From: Paenibacillus algorifonticola
Lineage (GTDB): Bacteria; Bacillota; Bacilli; Paenibacillales; Paenibacillaceae
Direction: 5' to 3'
NCBI RefSeq assembly: GCF_000971975.1
Contig: NZ_LAQO01000054.1
Coordinates: 1-40,923, forward strand
DNA length: 40,923 nt
The notes under the pieces are model-generated. The model made no database searches, was not told the origin of the DNA, and saw only the letters and a program-made list of their open reading frames with translations. The position numbers were made by a program, and so were the translations under genes. Positions 1 through 7,559 of this stretch are shown piece after piece (the stretch's first letter is position 1; every line of letters starts with the position of its first letter).

Positions 1-3000
1 GCCGTCCGCTAGCTTATCGCTCGTTATGCTGTCCGTCGCTAGATGCTCCGCCTTCACGGCTCCTTCCGCCAGCGCCTCACTGCCTACGCTCGCAAAAGCC
101 AGCTTCGACGCTGTTATGCTCGCTTCGCCCAGCTTTTCCGTTGTGACACTGCTATTCACCAGCTTCTCGCTCGTTACGCTCTCCGTCGCCAAATGCTCGG
201 CGGCAACAGCACCATACGTGATTTTGTCGCTCGTTATGCTGTCCGTCGCTAGATGCTCCGCCTTCACGGCTCCTTCCGCCAGTGCCTTACTGCTTACGCT
301 CGCAAAGGCCAGCTTCGATGCCGTTATGCTCGCTTTGCCCAGCTTTTCCGTTGTGACGCAGCCATCCGCTAGCTTATCACTCGTTACGCTCTCTGCCGTC
401 AGATGCTCGGTGATCACGGCCCCTTCCGCCAGCGCTTCACTGCTCACGCTCGCAAAGGCCAGCTTCGATGCCGTTATGCTCGCTTCGCTCAGCTTTTCCG
501 TCGTGACACTGCCATTCGCCAGCTTCTCGCTCGTTACGCTCTCTGCCGACAGATGCTCGGCAATCACGGCTCCTTCCGCCAGTGCCTCAATACCTACGCT
601 CGCAAAGGCCAGCTTCGACGACGTTATGCTCGCTTCGCTCAGCTTTTCCGTCGTGACGCAGCCATCCGCCAGCTTATCGCTCGTTATGCTCTCTGCCGTC
701 AGATGCTCAGCTTTCACGGCTCCTTCCGCCAGCGCCTTACTGCTTACGCTCGCAAAGGCCAGCTTCGATGCCGTTATGCTCGCTTTGCCCAGCTTTTCCG
801 TCGTGACGCTACCATCCGCCAGCTTATCGCTCGTTACGCTCTCTGCCGTCAGATGCTCGGCGATCACGACTCCTTCCGCCAGCGCCTCACTGCTTACGCT
901 CGCAAAGGCCAGCTTCGACGACGTTACGCTCGCTTCGCCCAGCTTTTCCGTCGTGACGCATCCATCCGCTAGCTTATCGCTCGTTACGCTCTCTGCCGTC
1001 AGATGCTCGGCGATCACGGCTCCTTCCGCCAGCGCTTCACTGCTTACGCTCGCAAAGGCCAGCTTCGATGCCGTTACACTCGCTTCGCCCAGCTTTTTCG
1101 TCGTGACGCTACCATCCGCCAGCTTATCGCTCGTTACGCTCTCTGCTGTCAGATGCTCAGCTTTCACGGCTCCTTCCGCCAACGCTTCACTTTTTACGCT
1201 CGCAAAGGCCAGCTTCGACGACGTTATGCTCGCTTTTCCCAGCTTTTCCGTTGTGACGCAGCCATCCGCCAGCTTATCACTCGTTACGCTCTCTGCCGTC
1301 AGATGCTCGGCGATCACGGCTCCTTCCGCCAGCGCTTCACTGCTTACGCTCGCAAAGGCCAGCTTCGACGACGTTACACTCGCTTCACCCAGCTTTTCCG
1401 TCGTGACGCTACCATCCGCCAGCTTCTCGGCTCGGATTGAACCATTTTTCAGCTTGCTTCCAAAAATGCTCTCATCCTCAGCCCGGTCAACCGTAATAAT
1501 ATCGGCTGCGAGATGCGCTAAAGACAGCGAGTTTTTACGAATATGATAGCCCTGCACCGTTTCGGCACGAAGATGCTTGCCGGCTATCGTCTCCAGCTGC
1601 AAATGCTCGCCAGACACGGAATCCTTGCCAAGCTTCACCTCTGTCACACTTCCGTCCTGCAAATTAGCACTAGCAACACTGTTTATAGCCAAATGCTCCT
1701 CGCCGATGCAATACAGCTGAATATGCTTTTCTCCTATGGAAAGCGGGGCCAGCTGTTCAGCAGTTACCGCTTGACTTTGCAAATGCTCCGTACTGATAAT
1801 ACGCGGCTGGAGCGCTGCACTGCCGATTGCCGCCTCCTGAATATGCTCGCTTGCAACGCTTGCTTCCGCCAGATTCGTCGCCGTCACAGCACCTTCCGCT
1901 AAATGAACATCGCGGATGCTGCCTTCCTGTACATGAATGCCCAGCACCGACCCATTGGATAAATGACGGCTGTGAATCGCTTCTCCCGCAATATGCTTCG
2001 GCTGTATAGCATCCAGCGCTAATTTAGCAGAGTGAATCGCCAAGTCAGCAACCTGCTCACTTCCAACCGCTCCAGGCTGCAAATGGGAGACCTCAATAAT
2101 CCCGCTTTGCAGATGCTCTTTCTTAAGCGAGCCTAGCTGAATGTGCGTGCCTTCAATAGCGGCTGGCGCAATGTGCTCGCCTTGAACAGTTCCTGGGGCA
2201 AGCTTAGTTCCCGTCACACTTGCTTCAGCAAGCTTTGCTCCCGTTACACTGTAATCCGCGAGCTTATCCGACGTCACCGCTTCCGGGGAAAGCTTGAGTG
2301 AATTGACACTGTGATCTGCCAAATGATGGGAAGATACAACGCCAGGCGCAATATATCTTTCTGTCACAGCTTCATAAGCAAGCTTTGCGCTCGTCACGGC
2401 GCCATCTTGGAGCGTTCGAGTTGTAATCGCACCATCCGCCACATGCTTCTCATGAATAATATGCGGCTGCAAATGATTAGCAGTTATCGCTTCAGGCGAC
2501 ACGGCCTCTCCCGTAACAGCTCCATTTGCAAAATGGTACGCCCGCAGCGCTTCCGGCGCAATTTTGTGAAACGTAATCGCTTCATCGCGCAATTGCCTCG
2601 TATCTACTGAATTATCTGCAAGATGCGCAGCAGATACGGATCCTGCAGCCAGTTTTGCCGAGGTGACGCTTTGTTCTGCAAGCTGCCTGCTGCCAACAGC
2701 CGCATCCGTCAGATGCTGCACCCGAATCGCTCCCGGCGCAATTTTCTCTTCTGTGACAGAGCTGTTGCGCAAATGCTCCGTACCAACCGCCTCTTCCCGC
2801 AGCTGGACGCCGGATACGGTATTTACCGCCAAATGACGATTGTGTATTTGTCCGTCCGCAACTTTCTCAGATGTTATGCTGAGACGGCTCAAATGACGGG
2901 ATTGCACCGCATCATCGGCGAGCTTTGCCGCGGTTACACTTTGCTCCGAAAGCTTGGAAACGGTAACCGCATGATCAACCAGCTTGATTGTCGATACGGA

Positions 3001-3840
3001 CTGATCCATCAGCTTGGAGGCTGTTACCGCTTGATCAACGAGATGTCCGCTTTCGATTTGGCGCGGTGAGATGTTCGGCCCCAGAACGGCCCCCGCCTGC
3101 AAATGCGCGGTGGACACCGCTCCGCTTGCTAGACGCTCGGCGTCTACTGCGTTCGGCTGCAATTCCCTTGCTCCGACCGCGCCGGCTTCTAGATGCTGGG
3201 CGCTTATTTCGCCTGGGGCCAAATGCTTTCCCGATATTACTCCGACGGCAACATGCTCGGAAAGCAACGCCCCAGGTTTAATATGCACGGAATCGACGGA
3301 CTCTGGGGCTAGCTTCTCCGTATGCACAGAGCCATCGCGCAGCTTGGAGCGGGTTACAGCTCCATCGGCGAGCTTGGAATTGTTTACTGCATCATTCGAA
3401 AGGTGCTCAGGACGGACGGCTCCGCTTTTGATTTTGCTAGCGGTGACGGACTGCTGTCCAAGCAATTCTTCCGTTACTAACATCCGTTTCAAATGCCTCG
3501 CTTCAATCGATCCATCGGCAAATTTGTCGGAACCGATCGTACGATCTGCGAGCTTCTCGGAAGTAACGCTGTTATTTTGCAGCTTCTCTCCCGTTACGGA
3601 GCCATCTGCCAGCTTCGCTCCTGCGATAGCATTGTTTGCCAGATGTTCCGATATTATCGCTTCTGGTGCGATTTTGGTGCCGGATACAGCTCCCTTAGCA
3701 ATGTGAATGGCTTCAATCGCATAATCCTGCACAGCTGTTCCATCGACGCTTCCCGCACATAGCTTTGCGGAATCAATAGAAGCTGGCGCAATTTTGTCGC
3801 CGGTAACCGAACCATCCACTAAATCGTCGGTATAAATAAA
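1..3840 (-). repeat. Hierarchical coding repeat: 30-bp units within 150-bp units
   Basis: The base unit is 30 bp (ten codons). From about 1440 down to 1 the units group into 150-bp blocks of five decapeptides (KLADGSVTTE, KLGEASVTAS, KLAFASVSSE, ALAEGAVIAE, HLTAESVTSD). The landmark corresponding to HLTAESVTSD recurs at 241, 391, 541, 691, 841, 991, 1141 and 1291. A 60-bp (two-decapeptide) phase slip lies between 181 and 241. From 1440 to 3840 the decapeptides are diverged but keep length and register. Confidence 0.93.
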
Positions 3841-4383
3841 CGGATTCGGCCCGCCAAGCTCAGGATTTTGTTTCTCCGCTACCAACGCCAGCTTCTCTTC
3901 ATGGCTCAGTCCGGCATCCTCTTCATGGCTCAGTTCAGCATTCTCTTCATGGCTCAGTTCGGCCTTCACTTCATTGTCACTGGCAAATGCAAGCTCAAAT
4001 GGCTGGCCTACGTCCGGCAGCAGTTCCTCCTGCACATTCTGCGATGGCGCCTCTTGCTTAAATGTTTGCGACGATCCTTGCTTCTCATCCAATTGAATAC
4101 TTTGCGTTTCTGTCTTAGCCTCGTTTGACAGCAGCTGTCCTTCTTCAGCTTGCAGTTGGTCGATGCTGGACGACGCTTCCGGCGCCGCAATCGCATTAAT
4201 GCTAACCGTCTTCGCCTGCCCTGCATCTGCTTGCTTTGATTCTGCCAGCTTCTGGGCTGCTCGGGCTTGCGCCTTTTTGCTATTTAATTCATCGAGCCAT
4301 TTCAATTCAGAAGCATTCGGATTATCAACGTAAAAAAGCGGCCTTTTTCTTCTCGAGCTTCCTGTTTTTCTGCTTTTCGCCAT
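1..4383 (-). CDS. Giant decapeptide-repeat protein (WIAG-tail-like), 3' end beyond window
   Basis: The minus frame is open from ATG at 4383 (AAGGAGAG upstream) to the left edge: 1461 codons with no stop. The first ~20 residues are basic (MAKSRKTGSSRRKRP) with no signal peptide. Then comes a Gln/Glu/Ala-rich linker with three SHEE octads. From about residue 185 on, there are ~125 decapeptides of the type KLADGSVTTE / HLTAESVTSD, with a Leu/Ile/Val at every fifth residue. The C-terminal ~500 residues seen here are near-identical 50-residue units. The pattern resembles long Paenibacillus and Bacillus proteins annotated 'WIAG-tail domain-containing'; that C-terminal domain would lie outside the window, so the family call is from memory of the repeat style. 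Function is unknown. A cell- or spore-surface fibre is a guess; no export signal is visible. Large plus-strand ORFs here are only the mirror of the repeats. Confidence 0.82.
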   Translation of the reverse strand, partial: MAKSRKTGSSRRKRPLFYVDNPNASELKWLDELNSKKAQARAAQKLAESKQADAGQAKTVSINAIAAPEASSSIDQLQAEEGQLLSNEAKTETQSIQLDEKQGSSQTFKQEAPSQNVQEELLPDVGQPFELAFASDNEVKAELSHEENAELSHEEDAGLSHEEKLALVAEKQNPELGGPNPFIYTDDLVDGSVTGDKIAPASIDSAKLCAGSVDGTAVQDYAIEAIHIAKGAVSGTKIAPEAIISEHLANNAIAGAKLADGSVTGEKLQNNSVTSEKLADRTIGSDKFADGSIEARHLKRMLVTEELLGQQSVTASKIKSGAVRPEHLSNDAVNNSKLADGAVTRSKLRDGSVHTEKLAPESVDSVHIKPGALLSEHVAVGVISGKHLAPGEISAQHLEAGAVGARELQPNAVDAERLASGAVSTAHLQAGAVLGPNISPRQIESGHLVDQAVTASKLMDQSVSTIKLVDHAVTVSKLSEQSVTAAKLADDAVQSRHLSRLSITSEKVADGQIHNRHLAVNTVSGVQLREEAVGTEHLRNSSVTEEKIAPGAIRVQHLTDAAVGSRQLAEQSVTSAKLAAGSVSAAHLADNSVDTRQLRDEAITFHKIAPEALRAYHFANGAVTGEAVSPEAITANHLQPHIIHEKHVADGAITTRTLQDGAVTSAKLAYEAVTERYIAPGVVSSHHLADHSVNSLKLSPEAVTSDKLADYSVTGAKLAEASVTGTKLAPGTVQGEHIAPAAIEGTHIQLGSLKKEHLQSGIIEVSHLQPGAVGSEQVADLAIHSAKLALDAIQPKHIAGEAIHSRHLSNGSVLGIHVQEGSIRDVHLAEGAVTATNLAEASVASEHIQEAAIGSAALQPRIISTEHLQSQAVTAEQLAPLSIGEKHIQLYCIGEEHLAINSVASANLQDGSVTEVKLGKDSVSGEHLQLETIAGKHLRAETVQGYHIRKNSLSLAHLAADIITVDRAEDESIFGSKLKNGSIRAEKLADGSVTTEKLGEASVTSSKLAFASVSSEALAEGAVIAEHLTAESVTSDKLADGCVTTEKLGKASITSSKLAFASVKSEALAEGAVKAEHLTAESVTSDKLADGSVTTKKLGEASVTASKLAFASVSSEALAEGAVIAEHLTAESVTSDKLADGCVTTEKLGEASVTSSKLAFASVSSEALAEGVVIAEHLTAESVTSDKLADGSVTTEKLGKASITASKLAFASVSSKALAEGAVKAEHLTAESITSDKLADGCVTTEKLSEASITSSKLAFASVGIEALAEGAVIAEHLSAESVTSEKLANGSVTTEKLSEASITASKLAFASVSSEALAEGAVITEHLTAESVTSDKLADGCVTTEKLGKASITASKLAFASVSSKALAEGAVKAEHLATDSITSDKITYGAVAAEHLATESVTSEKLVNSSVTTEKLGEASITASKLAFASVGSEALAEGAVKAEHLATDSITSDKLADG
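3892..3963 (-). repeat. Three 24-bp tandem repeats encoding SHEE octads
   Basis: The 15-mer ctcttcatggctcag recurs at 3895, 3919 and 3943, exactly 24 bp apart. In the giant repeat protein it encodes LSHEE motifs in the acidic linker between the basic N-terminus and the decapeptide array. It is independent of the 30-bp repeat. Confidence 0.9.
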
Positions 4384-4535
4384 TGCCCTCTCCTTCTTCC
4401 ACCTGATTTGTCTTAGGCAATATATGCACAAACCTATAGGCTCGTTACTTGAACTTGCAGGCTGACAGGCAGAAGCATGACGGACGAACGATCACTGTAA
4501 GGTAAAAGACTTGGGCAAGAGCCCAAAAACACAAA
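4384..4535 (-). promoter_or_regulatory. Leader of the repeat gene with possible sporulation-type -10
   Basis: No gene lies here. On the minus strand GTGCATATATTGCC, about 40 nt before the ATG, resembles the CATA-type -10 element of mother-cell sigma factors (SigE/SigK). No convincing -35 is visible, so this is a weak suggestion only. No other SigA-like promoter stood out. Confidence 0.2.
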
Positions 4536-4551
4536 AGGACGTTCCCGTCCT
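4505..4551 (-). terminator. Tandem hairpins after the FecCD genes
   Basis: On the minus strand AGGACG-GGAA-CGTCCT (4536-4551) is followed by TTTGTGTTTTT, then by a second hairpin TTGGGC-TCTT-GCCCAA (4511-4526). They lie between the end of the permease genes and the repeat gene, both on this strand, and probably back up the terminator at 4580-4623. Confidence 0.5.
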
Positions 4552-4579
4552 CCTGGAATAGTGCCTATTTCACTCCCAT

Positions 4580-4623
4580 ATAAATAAAGGCCTTCCGAAA
4601 ACGCATAGCGCTTTGAAAGGCCT
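4580..4623 (-). terminator. Rho-independent terminator of the FecCD pair
   Basis: On the minus strand AGGCCTTTC...GGAAGGCCT forms a long stem with further internal pairing (AAAGCGC/GCGTTTT), followed by TTTATTTAT. It starts about 30 nt after the stop of the second permease gene. Confidence 0.75.
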
Positions 4624-4655
4624 GAAAAAACGATTATAAATGGTGCTGTAACAGC

Positions 4656-5690
4656 TTATTTGGAACGGGACAGCAAGTAAAGGAAATACGGAGCGCCAAT
4701 GACGGCGATTACGATACCCGTCGGAATTTCCGAAGGCTGGAACGCCCAGCGAGCCAGCGTATCGGACACAATGACGAGCAATGCTCCCGCCAGCGCGGAA
4801 GCCGGAACGAGAATTTGATGCGTCGGTCCGACAAGACGACGAGCCAAATGCGGACCAATCAGCCCGACAAAGGAAATGCCGCCGCCAACGGCCACACATG
4901 TTGCAGCCAGACCTACCGCTGCTGCAAGCAGCTTCATCCGATCCTTCTCAACCGGCGACCCCAGTCCCGTTGCCATCTGTTCGCCAAGGTTCAAAATATT
5001 CATCGAACGCGACTTGTACATAACGTAAGGAATCAATAATAAAATCCATGGCAGAGCAGCAAGCACAAACTTCCAGTTTGTTCCCCAGATGTTGCCTGCA
5101 AGCCAAATTTGAACGAATTGAAAGTCATTCGGATCAAGCGCTAGGCTGAGTACAATAACAAGCGCACTAATCCCGGCTTGCACCGCAACGCCGACCAGAA
5201 TCATTCGCGTAGGCAGCAGCCCGTGGTAACGTTTATAAGATAACGTATAAATTAGCAAAGCAGTAAGCGCAGCCCCGCCGAATGCCAGCATCGGCATAAA
5301 AAATGGCGATGCCATCTGATTGTCACGGAAAAAGGAAATATACAAAATAACCATCAGCCCTGCTCCAGCATTAATGCCGAGCAAGCCTGGATCGGCCAGC
5401 GGATTGCGGAACAAACCCTGCATCACACAGCCGGAAACGGCAAATCCTGCGCCAATCAATACGGAAATGACGATACGAGGCAGCCGGAAATCAAATAAAA
5501 TGAGCTCCTGCTTCGCCGTTCCGTATCCGAATAACGTTTTAAATACATCAAGCGGAGTCAGTTTAATAAAACCTGTATTCATACTAATGACAAAAGCTGT
5601 AATAATGAGCGCGCCCATAATGGTCATGACTATTATGGCTCGTCTCGTTCTGCGCTGCTCGCTTTTTGAAATTAAAGTAACGGTGCTCAT
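4656..5690 (-). CDS. Iron-siderophore ABC transporter permease, FecCD family
   Basis: 344 aa polytopic inner-membrane protein of the FecCD (BtuC/FhuG) family, one half of the permease that imports ferric siderophore handed over by a lipoprotein receptor. Family hallmarks seen: RLPRIVISVLIGAGFAVSG near residue 70, QGLFRNPLADPGLLGINAGAG near 90-110, and the cytoplasmic FVGLIGPHLARRLVG segment near 275-290 that contacts the ATPase. Only 2 nt separate it from the upstream permease, so the two are co-transcribed and likely heterodimeric, as in Bacillus YfiZ-YfhA or FeuB-FeuC. No binding protein or ATPase gene is in the window, so these must be encoded elsewhere. Substrate cannot be read from sequence. 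Confidence 0.93.
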   Translation of the reverse strand: MSTVTLISKSEQRRTRRAIIVMTIMGALIITAFVISMNTGFIKLTPLDVFKTLFGYGTAKQELILFDFRLPRIVISVLIGAGFAVSGCVMQGLFRNPLADPGLLGINAGAGLMVILYISFFRDNQMASPFFMPMLAFGGAALTALLIYTLSYKRYHGLLPTRMILVGVAVQAGISALVIVLSLALDPNDFQFVQIWLAGNIWGTNWKFVLAALPWILLLIPYVMYKSRSMNILNLGEQMATGLGSPVEKDRMKLLAAAVGLAATCVAVGGGISFVGLIGPHLARRLVGPTHQILVPASALAGALLVIVSDTLARWAFQPSEIPTGIVIAVIGAPYFLYLLSRSK

Positions 5691-5692
5691 AA

Positions 5693-6739
5693 CTATAAAC
5701 TCCCCCTTTGCTTAATCGCAAGATAAAGGAAGAACGGAACACCGATAATAGCAATCAGAGCGCCAACCGGCGTCTCATATGGACTATTAATCGTACGTGC
5801 TACAATATCAGCTACGATGAGCAGGAGCGCACCAAGCACGGCGGAACAAGGAATGATCCAGCGGTAGTCCACGCCTACCAAATAGCGAGCTACATGGGGA
5901 ACGATTAGTCCGATAAAGCCGACCGCTCCGACAACGGATACAGATGCACCAGCCAAAATGAGCGTGACAATGATGCCGATCGTCTTCGTCAGCTTCGTAC
6001 GCTGACCAAGGGACACCGCAACATCATCGCCTAGGCTGAGCAAGGATATGGAGCGTGAAATCGCAATGGCTGCCAAAATGCCGCCGATAATCCAAGGGGC
6101 AACAATGCCAATTTGCGACCATTTTGTACCGGCAATGCCGCCCGCATACCAGAAAGCAATATCTTGTCCAATTTGAAAGTGAATTTGAATCCCTTCAGAC
6201 AGGCTCATGAACAATGTGCTAATAGCTGCGCCCGCAAGCGTCAGCCGGACAGGCGTCAAGCCGCCCTTGGCGAGCGAGCCGATACCGTAAACGATACCTG
6301 CGGCAAGCGCCGCTCCAAAGAAACAAATAATCATAATTTCCAAATGAGACATGCCACGGAAAAAAGCAAAGCAAAGCGCCAGCGCAAAACCTGCGCCCGC
6401 ATTAAGCCCGAGCAAGCTCGGATCAGCCAGTGGGTTGCGGGTCATTCCCTGCATAACGGAGCCTGATACCGCGAAGGCAGCCCCAATAAGTGCTGCTGCA
6501 AGCGCCCTTGGCATTCTCAGCTCTTGAATAATCTGATGCTGGGTAATATCCGGATTAAAATAAAAAACGGCAGTCCAAACCGTGGATAAGCTAATTTTAG
6601 CCGCTCCGACTGAAATAGATAACGCAAGGCCAAATAATACAGCAGCTGTGCCAACGATAAGAATGATGCTCGCTACTAGCGGCCTTGAACGCTGCCTCAT
6701 CTGCTTCAATTCCTGTTTTTGCTCCTGTTTCAACGACAT
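5693..6739 (-). CDS. Iron-siderophore ABC transporter permease, FecCD family (first of pair)
   Basis: 348 aa FecCD-family permease. A charged, Lys/Gln/Arg-rich cytosolic head (~18 residues) precedes the first membrane helix. Hallmarks: RMPRALAAALIGAAFAVSG, QGMTRNPLADPSLLGLNAGAG and VGFIGLIVPHVARYLVG near residue 270-285. It is the promoter-proximal partner of the permease at 4656. A Fur-box-like site 40-60 nt upstream implies induction under iron starvation. The Shine-Dalgarno before the ATG is modest (GGGAAAGG). The divergent neighbour is a TetR regulator, but nothing in the sequence shows that it controls this operon. Confidence 0.93.
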   Translation of the reverse strand: MSLKQEQKQELKQMRQRSRPLVASIILIVGTAAVLFGLALSISVGAAKISLSTVWTAVFYFNPDITQHQIIQELRMPRALAAALIGAAFAVSGSVMQGMTRNPLADPSLLGLNAGAGFALALCFAFFRGMSHLEIMIICFFGAALAAGIVYGIGSLAKGGLTPVRLTLAGAAISTLFMSLSEGIQIHFQIGQDIAFWYAGGIAGTKWSQIGIVAPWIIGGILAAIAISRSISLLSLGDDVAVSLGQRTKLTKTIGIIVTLILAGASVSVVGAVGFIGLIVPHVARYLVGVDYRWIIPCSAVLGALLLIVADIVARTINSPYETPVGALIAIIGVPFFLYLAIKQRGSL

Positions 6740-6769
6740 GATGCAGCTACCTTTCCCTTCGCAAACAAA

Positions 6770-6809
6770 TTGGTATCATGATAACGATTCTCGTTTTCAA
6801 ATATACCAA
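6770..6809 (-). promoter_or_regulatory. Fur box upstream of the FecCD operon
   Basis: GATAACGATTCTCGTTTTC (6780-6798) matches the 19-bp Fur consensus and its 7-1-7 core (TGATAAC-G-ATTCTCG, 11 of 14 positions). It sits between inverted TTGGTAT (6770-6776) and ATACCAA (6803-6809). On the minus strand it overlaps a possible -35 TTGAAA, as expected for iron repression. Confidence 0.75.
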
Positions 6810-6879
6810 AGTTTGTTTGTTTATTCAATGAAAGAATCGTGTCCTTCTAAAAATCCATTCCTCCTGCTTTTATTGTCGC

Positions 6880-6908
6880 TTGCTTTTTAGTTAGTGTTCA
6901 CTTACAAT
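6880..6908 (+). promoter_or_regulatory. tetR promoter with embedded operator
   Basis: TTGCTT (6880-6885), a 17-nt spacer and TACAAT (6903-6908) make a good SigA promoter. The near-palindrome TTAGTGTTCACTTA (6891-6904) fills the spacer and the -10 edge, placed for autorepression. Only six nucleotides separate the -10 from the ATG at 6915. Confidence 0.6.
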
Positions 6909-6914
6909 ACGATT

Positions 6915-7496
6915 ATGAATAAAAAATCGCATATCGATAGTAAAAAAAAGGATATTTTGCAGGCGGCGATGCTGCTATTTGCGACGAAGGGTGTTGACGG
7001 CGTTTCCGTCAAAGAAATTGGGCAGGCTGCCGGGGTTACTGATGCGGCGATTTACAAGCATTTTAAAAGCAAGGATGCTGTTGCCTTGGAAATCTTTGAG
7101 CAGGATTGTGCCAGCTACACCGCTTTAATCGATTATTATGTGCAGCAGGATGGGAGCAGCGCTAGCCGGTTTCGGCAATTAATCGACGAGGTGCTGCACA
7201 TGCACGATGAGGACCAGTACGGACTGCTGCTGCTTTCCCAGCAGCATGAGCTGTTTTATACAGCGAGAATGGAAGGGCAGCTCAGACAGCCCCTTGATGC
7301 ATTAATTGATTTTATAGAGCAAGGCATTAAGCGCGGCGAGCTTCCGAAGCAAAATGCTCGCCTATCAGCCGTCATGGTGATTGGCATAATAACTCAGCTT
7401 GCCGTATCCAGCATGCATGGCGATCTGCCTGCACAGCTTACGCCGGAAGCCGAGCAAATTAAGCTGCATCTATTAGCTTTAATAGGTCATTCGTGA
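6915..7496 (+). CDS. TetR/AcrR-family transcriptional repressor
   Basis: 193 aa from ATG 6915. The N-terminal helix-turn-helix is clear: ILQAAMLLFATKGVDGVSVKEIG then AAGVTDAAIYKHFKSKDAV, typical of TetR residues 10-55, followed by an all-helical ligand domain without recognisable ligand residues. A longer reading begins at 6894, but MNKKSH fits the family better. No Shine-Dalgarno precedes it and the ATG falls where transcription should start. A similar operator lies before the next gene, a flavodoxin-fold reductase, so the pair looks like a local circuit: a repressor responding to a toxic electrophile or quinone. Confidence 0.88.
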   Translation: MNKKSHIDSKKKDILQAAMLLFATKGVDGVSVKEIGQAAGVTDAAIYKHFKSKDAVALEIFEQDCASYTALIDYYVQQDGSSASRFRQLIDEVLHMHDEDQYGLLLLSQQHELFYTARMEGQLRQPLDALIDFIEQGIKRGELPKQNARLSAVMVIGIITQLAVSSMHGDLPAQLTPEAEQIKLHLLALIGHS

Positions 7497-7509
7497 CCTT
7501 TTCTTTTTG

Positions 7510-7539
7510 ATTTATTGGTTAGTGTTTATTAACTAAAAT
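7510..7539 (+). promoter_or_regulatory. Second TetR operator and promoter before the quinone reductase
   Basis: TTAGTGTTTATTAACTAA (7519-7536) has TTAGT/ACTAA palindromic ends and shares 13 of 18 positions with the site before tetR. It overlaps a possible -10 TAAAAT (7534-7539) with TTTATT 17 nt upstream. Confidence 0.55.
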
Positions 7540-7559
7540 TAGAGGAGTGTTTCAAAACG

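Noticed and set aside
241..1440. CRISPR array, suggested by ~30-bp repeats
   Set aside because: Units are contiguous without unique spacers, keep codon register and encode protein on the minus strand.
26..1546. 506-codon plus-strand open frame rich in Ser/Ala/Thr
   Set aside because: It is the antisense of the in-frame minus-strand repeat gene; the 30-bp unit has no stop in this frame, so a long frame arises automatically. It has no RBS.
3071..3706. Other plus-strand open frames across 1543-4128
   Set aside because: Mirrors of the repeat gene, with no RBS and the same periodic composition.
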